Shown here one piece after another: positions 20,196-29,505 of a stretch of DNA of 64,000 nucleotides. How positions within the stretch are numbered: position 1 is the first letter of the stretch; each line of letters begins with the position of its first letter. The notes under the pieces were generated by a model that did no database searches, was not told the DNA's origin, and saw only the letters and a program-made list of their open reading frames with translations. Source of the stretch: Pelagibacterium lentulum (lineage in GTDB: Bacteria > Pseudomonadota > Alphaproteobacteria > Rhizobiales > Devosiaceae); NCBI RefSeq assembly GCF_003992625.1, contig NZ_RZMW01000003.1:78994-142993 (forward strand). The letters are read 5' to 3'. The position numbers and the translations under genes are program-made.

Positions 20196-21293
20196 ATGGC
20201 CCAGCATAAACTCTTCCTTCTGCCCGGCGATGGCATCGGCACCGAAATCATGGCCGAGGTCGAAAAGCTCATCGCGCATCTCAACAATACCGGCGCGACC
20301 GATTTTGCGACCGAGTCCGGGCTTGTGGGCGGGTCCGCCTATGATGTGCACGGGGCGGCAATTTCCGAAGAGGATATGGAAAAGGCACTGGCAAGCGACG
20401 CTGTGATCTTTGGTGCAGTGGGTGGACCAAAATGGGATAATGTGCCCTATGAGGCGCGGCCCGAAGCTGGTCTTTTGCGCCTGCGCAAGGATCTGGGGCT
20501 GTTTGCAAATCTGCGCCCTGCCATTTGCTATCGCGCGCTGGCCCAGGCCTCATCGCTCAAGCCCGAACTGGTCGAAGGGCTCGATATCCTGATCGTGCGC
20601 GAATTGACCGGCGGGGTCTATTTCGGTGAGCCCAAGGAAATTACCGAGCTTGGCAATGGGCAAAAGCGCGCCGTCGATACCCAGGTCTATGAAAGCTATG
20701 AGATCGACCGCATCGCGCGTGTTGCCTTTGACCTCGCGATGACCCGCGGCAAAAAAGTGCATTCGGCCGACAAGAAGAACGTCATGAAGTCCGGGGTTCT
20801 CTGGGACGAAGTGGTCAGGCAGGCGGCTTCCGACTACCCGGAGATCGAGTTGCAGCATATCCTTGCAGATAATGCCGCTATGCAGCTTGTGCGCACACCA
20901 AAGCAGTTCGACGTGATGGTCACGGACAATCTTTTCGGCGACATCCTCTCGGACGTCGCTGCCATGCTCACCGGGTCACTGGGCATGCTGCCATCGGCCT
21001 CGCTTGGCGCACCCGATCCCCAGACCGGCAAGCGCAAGGCCATGTATGAACCGGTGCATGGCTCGGCTCCCGATATTGCTGGCAAAGCTATTGCAAACCC
21101 GATCGCCATGATTGCAAGTTTTGCCATGGCGCTGCGCTATTCGTTCGATATGATTGAGCTTGCCGACAAGGTTGAAAAGGCGATTTCCGACGTGCTCGAT
21201 GACGGCTTGCGCACTGGCGACATCATGCAGACCGGCTGCCGTCAGGTGACGACAAGCGAGATGGGCGACGCGATCATCGCCAAGCTCCAGTAA
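20196..21293 (+). CDS. leuB: 3-isopropylmalate dehydrogenase
   Basis: 365 aa enzyme that oxidises and decarboxylates 3-isopropylmalate in leucine synthesis. [29 protein letters not shown], the catalytic Tyr in [18 protein letters not shown], Lys in [34 protein letters not shown] and [18 protein letters not shown] are all present. A ribosome-binding AAGGAAG lies upstream. It closes the leuD-GNAT-RidA-leuB run and is followed by a strong terminator. Confidence 0.97.
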   Translation: MAQHKLFLLPGDGIGTEIMAEVEKLIAHLNNTGATDFATESGLVGGSAYDVHGAAISEEDMEKALASDAVIFGAVGGPKWDNVPYEARPEAGLLRLRKDLGLFANLRPAICYRALAQASSLKPELVEGLDILIVRELTGGVYFGEPKEITELGNGQKRAVDTQVYESYEIDRIARVAFDLAMTRGKKVHSADKKNVMKSGVLWDEVVRQAASDYPEIELQHILADNAAMQLVRTPKQFDVMVTDNLFGDILSDVAAMLTGSLGMLPSASLGAPDPQTGKRKAMYEPVHGSAPDIAGKAIANPIAMIASFAMALRYSFDMIELADKVEKAISDVLDDGLRTGDIMQTGCRQVTTSEMGDAIIAKLQ

Positions 21294-21304
21294 GCACAAT
21301 TTTG

Positions 21305-21331
21305 AAAGGGCCGGATTTTCCGGCCCTTTTT
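21305..21331. terminator. Strong terminator between leuB and the convergent LLM gene
   Basis: AAAGGGCCGGA (21305-21315) and TCCGGCCCTTT (21319-21329) form an 11-bp stem with a TTT apex and flanking A and T tracts. It can work in both directions. Confidence 0.9.
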
Positions 21332-21337
21332 CAGAGC

Positions 21338-22336
21338 CTACAAGCCCCAGGCTTGCGCGACCAACCGATAGCTTTCCAGCCGCTTGTCGTAATCGTGGAT
21401 CGTGGTTGAAATCATCACCTCATCCGCGCCGGACTTATGGGCCTTTTCCTCGATTTTGGCCCTGACCGTTTCCGGGCTGCCCACGAGCCAGAGGTTGGAC
21501 TGGCTGGAAACGAAAGCGCGCTCCTCTTCGGTCCAGGGATAAGCATCGGCCTCCTGGGGTGTTGCGATCTTTTGCGGATTGTTCTGCCGCAGGCGCAGCC
21601 AGGTCAGTTCCATCGATTTGGCAAGGTGTTGTGCCTCCGCGTCGGTTGGCGCGCAGATAATGGCAAGGCAAAGGATCGCATGGGGTGCAGCGAACTGATC
21701 TGAAGGCCGGAAGGTGCGGCGGTAGGCGTCAAAGGCCGGTCCCGCCGGCGTTGCCGAGAAATGCGCCGCAAAGGCATAGCCAAGTCCATATTGGCCCGCC
21801 ATTTGCGCCGAGGCGCCCGACGATCCCAGAAGCCAGATTGGGGGCAGAGCGATTTCACCGGGTACGACCGCAACCTTGGCAAAGGGATGATCGTCCGGGA
21901 AACTGCCGCGCTCGAAAGCTAGCATCTCAGCGAAATTTTCGGGGAATTGTTCGCCGCCAAATGAGCGAAGAGCCTGCAGGGTCCGCCCGTCCGAACCCCC
22001 GGCGCGCCCGATGCCCAGATCGATGCGGTCAGGATAAAGCCCTTCAAGCGTGCGATAGGTTTCAACGACGCGCAAAGGCACATGATTGGGTAGCATCACG
22101 CCCCCCGCGCCAATGCGGATTTTCTGGGTTCTGGCCGCCGCGTGGGCGATCAGTATGTCGGGGGCCGAGGACGCAATCGAGGCCATGCCGTGATGTTCGG
22201 CATACCAAAGGCGCGTATATCCCAGCGCTTCGCCCAATTGGGCAAGGCGTGTTGTCTGGTTAAGCGCTTGGCGGGCGTCAAAGCCCTGGGAAATGGGGGC
22301 AAGATCCTGAATGGACAGAGGAATGGTGCGTGTCAT
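21338..22336 (-). CDS. LLM-class flavin-dependent oxidoreductase (MsnO8-like)
   Basis: 332 aa luciferase-like TIM-barrel protein. LSIQDLAPISQGFDARQALN, RLWYAEHHGMASIASSAPDI, GAGGVMLPNHVPLRVVETYR and DLGIGRAGGSDGRT are typical of the FMN-dependent MsnO8/YhbW-like subgroup. The substrate is unknown. It ends 7 nt from a shared terminator with leuB, and its start is divergent from the PagL-like gene. Confidence 0.9.
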   Translation of the reverse strand: MTRTIPLSIQDLAPISQGFDARQALNQTTRLAQLGEALGYTRLWYAEHHGMASIASSAPDILIAHAAARTQKIRIGAGGVMLPNHVPLRVVETYRTLEGLYPDRIDLGIGRAGGSDGRTLQALRSFGGEQFPENFAEMLAFERGSFPDDHPFAKVAVVPGEIALPPIWLLGSSGASAQMAGQYGLGYAFAAHFSATPAGPAFDAYRRTFRPSDQFAAPHAILCLAIICAPTDAEAQHLAKSMELTWLRLRQNNPQKIATPQEADAYPWTEEERAFVSSQSNLWLVGSPETVRAKIEEKAHKSGADEVMISTTIHDYDKRLESYRLVAQAWGL

Positions 22337-22484
22337 GGGCGCTTATGTGGTGTCTAGCCGGGGCCGCGGCAAGCGGAACACAAAGGGAAAAACGCTTTGC
22401 TCCGAGATTGACAAATGCAACGGGCTGGGGCTGATTGCCGTTCTGGTTGATATTTGCCAAAGCGTATTTTTGAGTCCGGTTTTC

Positions 22485-23057
22485 ATGACCCCCCGTCTTG
22501 CCCCATTTTGTCTGAGTCTTGTTATCGGCTTGAGCGCGATGCCCACAGGCGTTGCGGCGCAGGGCCTCGAACTCGATGAATTGCGGGCCGGGGTGTTTTA
22601 CCACAGCGCCTATGGCGGCTTTCTGCCCACCGGCAACAATTGGGATTTTGCCCGCTTCGAGGACATCAAGTTCGCCGCGCTTTTTGCCTCGCCCGACATA
22701 GAGGCCTTTCACTGGATCGGGTCTCCGCGGATCGAAGTGGGGACAACGCTCAATCTGCAGGGGCGGGAAAATCTCATCCACGCCAACCTCAATTGGCAGA
22801 TCGGGCTTTTCGATACCCCGCTTTATCTGGAGGTTGGCTTTGGCGCAGCACTGACCGATGGGGCGCTTGACGGTGCTGCCCGTCCCGCACGCAACATGGG
22901 TTGTCCGCTCAATTTCTATGATGCCTTCGGTATCGGCGCGCATATCAACGAAACGACCACCGTCACCTTGCGCTACGAACATATTTCCAATCTGGAAATC
23001 TGCTCGCCCAATGATGGACTTTCCAATGTCGGCGTCATGGTCGGGGTGAAGTTCTGA
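22485..23057 (+). CDS. PagL-like lipid A 3-O-deacylase / acyloxyacyl hydrolase family protein
   Basis: 190 aa. A signal peptide (MTPRLAPFCLSLVIGLSAMP, cleavage near VAAQ) precedes alternating amphipathic strands expected of an eight-stranded outer-membrane barrel. The C-terminal YEHISN carries the His-x-Ser pair used by PagL, and the protein ends VGVMVGVKF with a terminal Phe as in outer-membrane barrels. It would remove the 3-O acyl chain from lipid A. A longer frame from 22311 is rejected because the ATG at 22485 directly precedes the signal peptide. Sequence identity in this family is low, so the call depends on these features. Confidence 0.75.
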   Translation: MTPRLAPFCLSLVIGLSAMPTGVAAQGLELDELRAGVFYHSAYGGFLPTGNNWDFARFEDIKFAALFASPDIEAFHWIGSPRIEVGTTLNLQGRENLIHANLNWQIGLFDTPLYLEVGFGAALTDGALDGAARPARNMGCPLNFYDAFGIGAHINETTTVTLRYEHISNLEICSPNDGLSNVGVMVGVKF

Positions 23058-23181
23058 TCGCTCATCACGCCCATGTGATGGCGTGCGACGAAACTTCCGC
23101 TGATTGCTCTCCGTACCTTTCTGGTCACTGCCCGAATTACCGGGCCAAACCGTTCTTGAAAGGTTCCAAAGGGGACACATC

Positions 23182-23757
23182 ATGTTTAACCGCTTTATGA
23201 AATCCGGCCTTGTCGCACTTTCTGTTTCGCTGGGCATGGGCCTTGCCACCGTTCCGCTAACCAATGCGCAGGAAATGAGCGTGATGGTGGGTGGGGCTCC
23301 CATGCTGCCGTCGCAGAACATCATTGAAAACGCCGTCAACTCGCGCGACCACACGACGCTTGTGGCTGCCGTCCAGGCAGCCGGGCTGGTCGATACATTA
23401 TCCGGGCCAGGACCGTTTACCGTTTTTGCGCCCACCAATCGCGCCTTCGGCCAGTTGCCTGCCGGGACCGTTGAAACCCTGCTTGAGCCAGGCAATATCG
23501 AGATGCTGCAAAAGGTTTTGACAGCGCATGTGCTGGCCGGCAAGTATTCTGCTGCCGATCTGGTTGAGCGCGCGGAAGCCGCAGGCGGCGCTTTTGCACT
23601 GACCACGGTCAGCGGCGACACGCTAGGCTTCCAGATTATCGGCGGTGCGCTTTATGTCATTGACGAAAATCGCGGCGCAGCCAGGGTAACGATTGCGGAC
23701 GTTAACCAGTCCAATGGCGTTATTCATGTCGTCAATTCAGTGCTTGTGCCTAATTGA
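23182..23757 (+). CDS. Secreted fasciclin-domain protein
   Basis: 191 aa. A signal peptide (about 1-29, ending LTNAQ) is followed by one FAS1 domain with NIIENAVNSRDHTTLVAAVQ, GPFTVFAPTNRAFGQLP (H1 motif) and NGVIHVVNSVLVPN (H2 motif). FAS1 domains mediate adhesion or periplasmic binding; the partner is unknown. The ATG at 23182 follows AAAGGGG and starts the signal peptide; an upstream ATG at 23104 adds unconserved sequence. It is followed by a terminator. Confidence 0.92.
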   Translation: MFNRFMKSGLVALSVSLGMGLATVPLTNAQEMSVMVGGAPMLPSQNIIENAVNSRDHTTLVAAVQAAGLVDTLSGPGPFTVFAPTNRAFGQLPAGTVETLLEPGNIEMLQKVLTAHVLAGKYSAADLVERAEAAGGAFALTTVSGDTLGFQIIGGALYVIDENRGAARVTIADVNQSNGVIHVVNSVLVPN

Positions 23758-23787
23758 ACCAGGCGCGGCCTGATATTTGAAAATTGT

Positions 23788-23817
23788 GGCCCTGCCCCTC
23801 TGTGGCAGGGCCTTTTT
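23788..23817 (+). terminator. Terminator of the fasciclin gene
   Basis: GGCCCTGCC (23788-23796) pairs with GGCAGGGCC (23804-23812), then TTTTT. Classic intrinsic terminator 31 nt after the stop. Confidence 0.92.
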
Positions 23818-24127
23818 GTGTGCCCAAAGGGCTTGCGAGCGGAACGCGATAGGCTCTTGGCAATTGACTATTTTACCAGAGCGCGTAAGAAACGGGGCCA
23901 AACGCGGAGCCAAGGTTGCAAGATGGGTCATCTGACCGGATCATCGCTGAAACGAATGGCAGGTGCCACAGCACCGGCCACAATGGCATGCGCAGTTAAA
24001 ACCACCACCAAAACCGCTTAAAGCGCATCTTCCCGGGCCGGACCTCCCCGCGGGGAGGGCGAGCAAGCAAAATGGCCGCGGATTGGATATATCCGGTGCG
24101 GGGGGTGGGGTAAAAAGGACAGATTTG
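23818..24127. other. 310-nt intergenic region upstream of asd, with a GC palindrome
   Basis: No credible gene is seen. It contains CCTCCCCGCGGGGAGG (24044-24059), a perfect 16-nt palindrome, and a purine-rich GGGGTAAAAAGGA ahead of the asd start. The asd promoter presumably lies here but no clear -35/-10 pair was found. Confidence 0.6.
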
Positions 24128-25171
24128 ATGGGTTACAAAGTTGCAGTCGTCGGAGCCACGGGCAATGTGGGCCGCGAAATGTTCGAGATTCTTGCCGAGC
24201 GCAATTTCCCGGTTTCCGAGGTCGTTGCTTTGGCGTCCTCCCGCTCGGTCGGGCGCGAGATCAGCTTTGGCGACAAGGTGCTCAAGTGCAAAAATCTCGA
24301 TGACTACGACTTTACCGGCACCGATTTCGTGCTGATGAGCGCAGGTGGGGATATTTCCAAGGCCTGGGCTGCAAAGATCGGGGCCACCGGCGCCATTGTC
24401 ATCGATAATTCTTCGGCCTTCCGCTATCACGAAGACGTTCCGCTCATCGTGCCGGAAGTCAATGCGCATGTCCTCGATGCCTATATGGCCAGGAACGATC
24501 GCAAGAACATCATTGCCAATCCCAATTGCTCGACGGCCCAACTTGTCGTGGCACTCAAGCCGCTCCATGATCTCGCCAAGCTCAAGCGTATCGTGGTTTC
24601 CACCTATCAGTCTGTTTCCGGCGGCGGCAAGGATGCAATGGACGAACTCTGGAATCAGACCAAGGGCATTTTCGTCAACGATTCTCCGACGCCAAACAAG
24701 TTCCCCAAGCAGATCGCCTTCAACGTCATTCCTCATATCGATGTCTTTATGGAAGACGGCTACACCAAGGAGGAGTGGAAGGTTCTGGCCGAAACCAAGA
24801 AGATCCTCGATCCCAAGATCAAGGTGAGCTGCACGGCTGTGCGCGTGCCGGTTTTTGTCGGCCATTCCGAAGCGGTCAATATGGAGTTTGAAAACCCCAT
24901 TACCCCCGACGAGGCTCGGGAAGCGCTGCGCAATGCACCGGGCATCATGGTTGTCGATAAGCGCGAGGCGGGCGGCTATATCACCCCCGTCGAAGCCAAG
25001 GGCGATGATGCAACCTTTGTTTCGCGCATTCGCGAGGATGTGACGGTTGAAAACGGGCTGGCCATGTGGGTTGTCTCGGACAATCTGCGGAAAGGCGCCG
25101 CACTCAATACCATCCAGATTGCCGAGGCGCTTGTTGAGCGCGGCCTCGTACAGCCACGGGTTGCCGCATAA
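24128..25171 (+). CDS. asd: Aspartate-semialdehyde dehydrogenase
   Basis: 347 aa enzyme that reduces aspartyl phosphate to aspartate semialdehyde for lysine, threonine, methionine and diaminopimelate. VAVVGATGNVGREMFEIL is the NADP-binding loop. NPNCSTAQLV has the catalytic Cys134, and QSVSGGGKDAMDEL and RVPVFVGHSEAVNMEF follow. The open frame extends back to 23963, but conserved sequence starts at the ATG at 24128. Its TAA shares one base with the ATG of the next gene (TAATG). Confidence 0.96.
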   Translation: MGYKVAVVGATGNVGREMFEILAERNFPVSEVVALASSRSVGREISFGDKVLKCKNLDDYDFTGTDFVLMSAGGDISKAWAAKIGATGAIVIDNSSAFRYHEDVPLIVPEVNAHVLDAYMARNDRKNIIANPNCSTAQLVVALKPLHDLAKLKRIVVSTYQSVSGGGKDAMDELWNQTKGIFVNDSPTPNKFPKQIAFNVIPHIDVFMEDGYTKEEWKVLAETKKILDPKIKVSCTAVRVPVFVGHSEAVNMEFENPITPDEAREALRNAPGIMVVDKREAGGYITPVEAKGDDATFVSRIREDVTVENGLAMWVVSDNLRKGAALNTIQIAEALVERGLVQPRVAA

Positions 25172-25479
25172 TGCGTTGGGTTGCGTTGTTTGAAGACAAG
25201 GCCGACGGTGGCGATATCCGCGCGCGGTTTCTCGACGCTCATCAGGCCTATTTGCGCGCCAACAAAGGCAAGATTGTTCTGGCCGGGGCCATGCGGCCCC
25301 AGCCGGATGGCAAGCCGGTCGGCGGGCTTTGGGTTTTTGAAGCTGAAACCAGGCAGGAAGTCGAAGACATTATCGGCCACGATCCCTTCTATCGTGAAGG
25401 GCTGCGGGCTGTGACCCGGATTTATGCCTGGGGCACGGCGCCGGGCTTTGATGATATGGTGATCGGGCCGAAAGACTGA
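25171..25479 (+). CDS. YciI family protein
   Basis: 102 aa. MRWVALFEDKADGGDIRARF, then the conserved His in LDAHQAYLRANKGKI and Asp in IIGHDPFYREGL, match the YciI fold. Catalytic role unproven. The 1-bp overlap with asd suggests coupled translation. It differs clearly in sequence from the other YciI gene at 6565-6855. Confidence 0.87.
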   Translation: MRWVALFEDKADGGDIRARFLDAHQAYLRANKGKIVLAGAMRPQPDGKPVGGLWVFEAETRQEVEDIIGHDPFYREGLRAVTRIYAWGTAPGFDDMVIGPKD

Positions 25480-25572
25480 TTCCGGCAAAACGCTTTTTCG
25501 GGCAGGCGCTTTATTGTGCGGCTGTCCGATGATACACGGTTTTCACCTCTATTGCCCGCCCGGTAGTTTCCA

Positions 25573-26457
25573 ATGCCCCTTCGCGATGTCCTCATCGCCC
25601 TTGTCGTCGTTTCGATCTGGGGCTTCAATTTTACCGTTATCAAGCTTTCGGTGGCCGAACTGCCGCCGCTGTTTGCCGCTGCGTTGCGTTTTTTCTTCGC
25701 GGCTGTGCCGGTGATCTTTTTCGTCGCCCGCCCCAAGGCGCCTTGGCGGCTTGTCATGGGTTATGGGCTGGCGATGGGATGCGCGCTTTACGCGCTTTTG
25801 AACATGGCGATTTACCTGGGTATGCCAGCTTCGCTTGCCTCGCTGGTGCTTCAGATTCAGGCCATGCTCACGATGGGGCTGGCCTTCTTCTTTCTGGGCG
25901 AAGTGCCCAGGAAATTGCAGCTTGTCGGGGCCGGTGTCGCGTTTTCCGGTATCGGCATTATTGCATTGGGCCACGGTGTCGGGGTCGAAATGATTCCGCT
26001 GCTGGTCACGCTTCTGGCGGCAGTGGCCTGGGCGATCGCCAATATCGTTTCCAAAAGGGCCGGCGCCATTCCGATGATCCCCTTTACCGTCTGGGGCAAT
26101 TTTTTCGCATCCCTGCCGCTTTTTGCTCTCGCTTTTGCCTTTGAGGGCGGGCCTGCACTTGTCGGCTATGTTAGCCCGCCCAGTGTCAATGCCATCGTCC
26201 TGATTGCCTTTCTGGCCTATCCTGCAACGCTGTTTGGCTTTTCCATGTGGTCGGGCCTGCTGTCGCGCCATTCTGCAGCAACGGTCGCGCCTTTCACCCT
26301 GCTTGTGCCGATCGCCGGCATCACATCGGGCGTTCTGATCCTTGGCGAGCCGGTTTACACCATCGATATCATCGGCGGTGTGTTCATCATGGCAGGATTG
26401 GCGCTTACGGTCTTCAAGATCAAACCCAAGCAGACACCGGTCCAGCCGGGCGTCTAG
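25573..26457 (+). CDS. EamA/DMT-family permease
   Basis: 294 aa with ten predicted transmembrane helices in two EamA repeats; the first begins DVLIALVVVSIWGFNFTVIK. The second repeat contains LLVPIAGITSGVLILGEP, the typical EamA end. This family exports amino acids and related metabolites, with YdcZ/EamA-type members acting on O-acetylserine and cysteine; this substrate is unknown. Its 3' end overlaps the end of the convergent carbonic anhydrase gene by 4 bp. Confidence 0.9.
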   Translation: MPLRDVLIALVVVSIWGFNFTVIKLSVAELPPLFAAALRFFFAAVPVIFFVARPKAPWRLVMGYGLAMGCALYALLNMAIYLGMPASLASLVLQIQAMLTMGLAFFFLGEVPRKLQLVGAGVAFSGIGIIALGHGVGVEMIPLLVTLLAAVAWAIANIVSKRAGAIPMIPFTVWGNFFASLPLFALAFAFEGGPALVGYVSPPSVNAIVLIAFLAYPATLFGFSMWSGLLSRHSAATVAPFTLLVPIAGITSGVLILGEPVYTIDIIGGVFIMAGLALTVFKIKPKQTPVQPGV

Positions 26458-27113
26458 CGCATTTGAATGCTTTCAAGATCGGGGCGTACGAAATCGCCGC
26501 TCTCCCCGTTCATGGTCCACAATTCGCCGCCGGAAATGTCGAACCAAGCGCCGTGTAGCGAAAGCTGGTTCTGATCGACGCGCTCCTTGACGAACGGAAA
26601 GCTCAGCAGGTTGCCGATGGACTGGCGGATGGCGATGCGTTCGAGCGCGGTCTGGCGTTCGGACGGGGTAAGCAAGTGGTTCGCTTCCACTTTATCTGCC
26701 ACGTCCTTGACCATTGTCAGCCATTTGCCGATGAAATGACCTTCGGGGGCATGTCCGCCTGCGGTAGCCAGCGCACCGGTGATGCCGCCGCAGCGCCCGT
26801 GACCCATGACGATGATATGCGCGACCTTCAAATGAACGACAGCAAATTCTATGGCTGCCGAGGTGGCGTGGAACGTGCCGTCCGGTCCGAATGGCGGCAC
26901 AAGATTTGCCACATTGCGCAAAACGAAAAGCTGGCCCGGCCCGCTATCGAAGATGGTTTCCGGTGCCGCCCGGCTGTCGCAGCAGGCAATCACCATTGTC
27001 GTCGGCTTCTGGCCATTTTCGGCCAGTTCGCGGTAACGGTCACGCTCGGCCGTATAGCGGCCGGACATGAAGTTCTTATAGCCCTCGATCAGAAAGGCGG
27101 GAAAGTCTTGCAT
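26454..27113 (-). CDS. Beta-class carbonic anhydrase
   Basis: 219 aa. It interconverts CO2 and bicarbonate. Zinc ligands are visible as Cys44 in ACCDSRAAPETIF (C-x-D-x-R with the Asp-Arg dyad) and His105 and Cys108 in MGHGRCGG. RNVANLVPP and ATSAAIEFAVVHLKVAHIIV are also typical. It would provide or consume the bicarbonate handled by the SbtA-like permease at 13937, although the genes are 12 kb apart. Confidence 0.95.
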   Translation of the reverse strand: MQDFPAFLIEGYKNFMSGRYTAERDRYRELAENGQKPTTMVIACCDSRAAPETIFDSGPGQLFVLRNVANLVPPFGPDGTFHATSAAIEFAVVHLKVAHIIVMGHGRCGGITGALATAGGHAPEGHFIGKWLTMVKDVADKVEANHLLTPSERQTALERIAIRQSIGNLLSFPFVKERVDQNQLSLHGAWFDISGGELWTMNGESGDFVRPDLESIQMR

Positions 27114-27240
27114 CCGGTTCCCTTTTCGTCGCAGGTATGTGCGCGTTAGCGCTTACCGGCTAAGCGTCTCAAGATCAATCGCCTGTTTGGCATGGGTGGG
27201 GTGCGGAGCCGGAAACGCGGAGAATGGAGTGCTTTTGACG

Positions 27241-27447
27241 ATGGTCATCTACAGGTTCCTGAGCGGGGACGATGATTCGGCTTTCTGCCACAAAGTTACA
27301 AAGGCCCTTTCGGAAGGGTGGCTGCTTTATGGCGAACCGCATTATGTTTTCGACGCGGCGGCCGGCAAGATGCGTTGCGGACAGGCGGTTACAAAAGAAG
27401 TCGCCGATCAGCCCTACGATCCTGACAGGAAACTTGTCGATTACTGA
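27241..27447 (+). CDS. DUF1737 domain-containing small protein
   Basis: 68 aa. MVIYRFLSGDDDSAFCHKVT, KALSEGWLLYGEPHYVFD and a C-terminal MRCGQAVTKEV match DUF1737, a short domain of unknown function. A longer in-frame start at 27139 adds unconserved residues; the ATG at 27241 with GGAG upstream is chosen. It stands between carbonic anhydrase and the Mla operon. Confidence 0.82.
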   Translation: MVIYRFLSGDDDSAFCHKVTKALSEGWLLYGEPHYVFDAAAGKMRCGQAVTKEVADQPYDPDRKLVDY

Positions 27448-27567
27448 GCGGAATGTGACCTTGTTGCATCAGTTCGCCGCCGGTCTCGCTTGACCTTTGG
27501 CGGGGCGCCCTGCCATTGTGTGGAAAAATCGGTGGGCCGGAGCGCTCATTTTATTTGGGATCTGTGA

Positions 27568-28719
27568 GTGGATTTAGAGGCAGCGCAAGGCTCGGCCCGG
27601 ATCAGACTGGAATCGGTCCAGAACGGGCTCGTGCTGCATGTCTCCGGGAACTGGACCAAGTCCGACGCCCGGGAGCTGGAAACAGAAACGGCAAAAGCGG
27701 TAAAGGCGGCCGGGACGCCAGCCTATGCGGTCTTCGATTTTTCCGGCCTTTCCACGCTTGATACGATCGGTGCGCTTCTCATCGTAAGGACAGAGCAGGC
27801 GCTCAAGGAAAAATCGGCAAAGACCGAATGGGTCAATCTCGACGCCAATAACGGTAAATTGCTCGAGCGTGCAAAAGATTTCCAAACTGTCGAACCTGCG
27901 CGCGTGAAAAAGGGGCCGGCGCTGTTGCGGCCCTTTGCAGCGCTTGGCACGGCCCTGTTTGCCATGCGCGACGACCTCTTCGGACTGATGGCCGTTCTGG
28001 GGCGGATATTGATCGCGGTACTGATGGTCGCAACGTTTCGGACGCGGTTGCGCTATCATGCTTTCGTCAACCAGTTCGAGCTTATCGTTCTGCGCGCCAT
28101 TCCCATTGTGGCGCTGATCTCGATCGTTGTCGGCGCCATCATCACACAGCAATCGATCCTGCAATTGCGCAATTTCGGCGTTGCCATCTATGTGGTCGAT
28201 CTTTCGGCCATCCTGATGCTGCGCGAAGTGGGGCTTTTGCTTGCCGCGATCATGATCGCGGGTCGGTCCGGTTCGGCAATAACGGCGGAAATCGGCTCGA
28301 TGCGCATGCGCGAGGAACTCGATGCGCTCAATGTCATGGGCGTCGATCCTTACGTGGCGCTTGTGATGCCGCGCATTCTGGCGCTGCTTGTCGGCATGCC
28401 GCTTCTGGCTTTTATCGGTGCGGCGTCCGGGCTTGCGGGCACGGCAATCGTTTCGGTCATTTACGGGGAAATCCCACTTTCAATTTTTCTGGACCGGCTT
28501 CAGGCGGCGCTCACCCTGCAGAGCCTTATGGTGGGCATGATCAAGGCACCCTTCATGGCGCTGATTATTGGGCTTGTGGCCATCAATGAGGGCTTCAAGG
28601 TCAAAGGCAGCGCCGAGTCGCTGGGCCGGCGGACAACCGCTTCGGTCGTGCGCGCGATCTTTCTTGTGATTGTGGCCGATGGTGTCTTTGCCATGTTCTT
28701 TGCAGCGATCGGGTTTTAG
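27568..28719 (+). CDS. mlaE: MlaE-family ABC permease with N-terminal STAS domain
   Basis: 383 aa. Residues 1-110 form a STAS/MlaB-like domain (GLVLHVSGNWTKSDARELET and AVFDFSGLSTLDTIGALLI). The remainder is the MlaE permease with five or six membrane helices, including GAIITQQSILQLRNFGVAIY and ITAEIGSMRMREELDALNVM. In E. coli the STAS partner MlaB is separate; here it is fused, as in many alphaproteobacteria. It forms the membrane part of a phospholipid transporter between the two membranes. GTG start. The ATPase gene follows after 3 nt. Confidence 0.93.
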   Translation: MDLEAAQGSARIRLESVQNGLVLHVSGNWTKSDARELETETAKAVKAAGTPAYAVFDFSGLSTLDTIGALLIVRTEQALKEKSAKTEWVNLDANNGKLLERAKDFQTVEPARVKKGPALLRPFAALGTALFAMRDDLFGLMAVLGRILIAVLMVATFRTRLRYHAFVNQFELIVLRAIPIVALISIVVGAIITQQSILQLRNFGVAIYVVDLSAILMLREVGLLLAAIMIAGRSGSAITAEIGSMRMREELDALNVMGVDPYVALVMPRILALLVGMPLLAFIGAASGLAGTAIVSVIYGEIPLSIFLDRLQAALTLQSLMVGMIKAPFMALIIGLVAINEGFKVKGSAESLGRRTTASVVRAIFLVIVADGVFAMFFAAIGF

Positions 28720-28722
28720 GCC

Positions 28723-29505
28723 ATGGCAAGCGATGCAAAGCCCATCCTCTCGATCAAGGACCTTGTCGTTGCCTTTGGCTCCAACAGGGTGATCGACGGG
28801 TTTTCGCTCGATGTGCAGCAGGGCGAGGTGATCGGGATCATCGGGCCTTCAGGGTCGGGCAAATCCGTCACCTTGCGCGCCATGATCGGCCTTTTGCCGA
28901 TTTCGGGGGGAAGCGTTGACGTTTTCGGGCGCGACTATACAAGCCTTGCGCCGCGCGAACGGGTCGAAACCGAGCGTCAATGGGGTGTTCTGTTTCAGCA
29001 GGGAGCGCTGTTTTCGGCGCTGACCGTACGCGAGAATGTGGAATTTCCCATGCGCGAGCATTTAGGCATTTCGGCCAAACTGCGCCGGGAAATTGCCCGG
29101 TTCAAGATCGATCTTGTCGGGTTGCCGCCCCAGGCTGCCGAGCTTTATCCATCCGAGCTTTCAGGCGGGATGATCAAGCGCGCGGCACTCGCCCGCGCGC
29201 TTGCGCTCGATCCGCGCATCGTTTTTCTCGACGAGCCCACCGCCGGCCTCGACCCCATCGGCGCGGCCAATTTCGATCAACTTTTGCTCAGCCTTAAAGA
29301 CACGCTCGGGCTGACCGTCTATATGGTTACTCACGATCTGGACTCGCTGGTTACGGTCTGTGATCGTATTGCTGCGCTGGGCAAAGGTAAATTGCTCAAG
29401 GTCGGTACGATGAAAGAAATGCTGGCGGCGGACGACCCCTGGCTGGTTGAATATTTCCACGGACCCCGCGCCCGTCACCTGGAGGCAAGCGCCAATGGAA
29501 TATAA
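28723..29505 (+). CDS. mlaF: MlaF-family ABC transporter ATP-binding protein
   Basis: 260 aa ATPase. Walker A IGPSGSGKSVTLRAMIG is at about residues 42-58, the signature is LSGGMIKRAALARALALDP, and Walker B is RIVFLDEPTAGLDPIGA, with the switch His in VYMVTHDLDSL. The signature SGGMxKR is typical of Mla/Mce ATPases. Its end overlaps the MCE gene start by 11 bp, so the proteins are almost certainly made together. Confidence 0.95.
   Translation: MASDAKPILSIKDLVVAFGSNRVIDGFSLDVQQGEVIGIIGPSGSGKSVTLRAMIGLLPISGGSVDVFGRDYTSLAPRERVETERQWGVLFQQGALFSALTVRENVEFPMREHLGISAKLRREIARFKIDLVGLPPQAAELYPSELSGGMIKRAALARALALDPRIVFLDEPTAGLDPIGAANFDQLLLSLKDTLGLTVYMVTHDLDSLVTVCDRIAALGKGKLLKVGTMKEMLAADDPWLVEYFHGPRARHLEASANGI

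Noticed and set aside
22278..23621. 447-codon open frame on the minus strand over the PagL-like and fasciclin genes
   Set aside because: Both forward genes have signal peptides and family motifs; the reverse frame has none.
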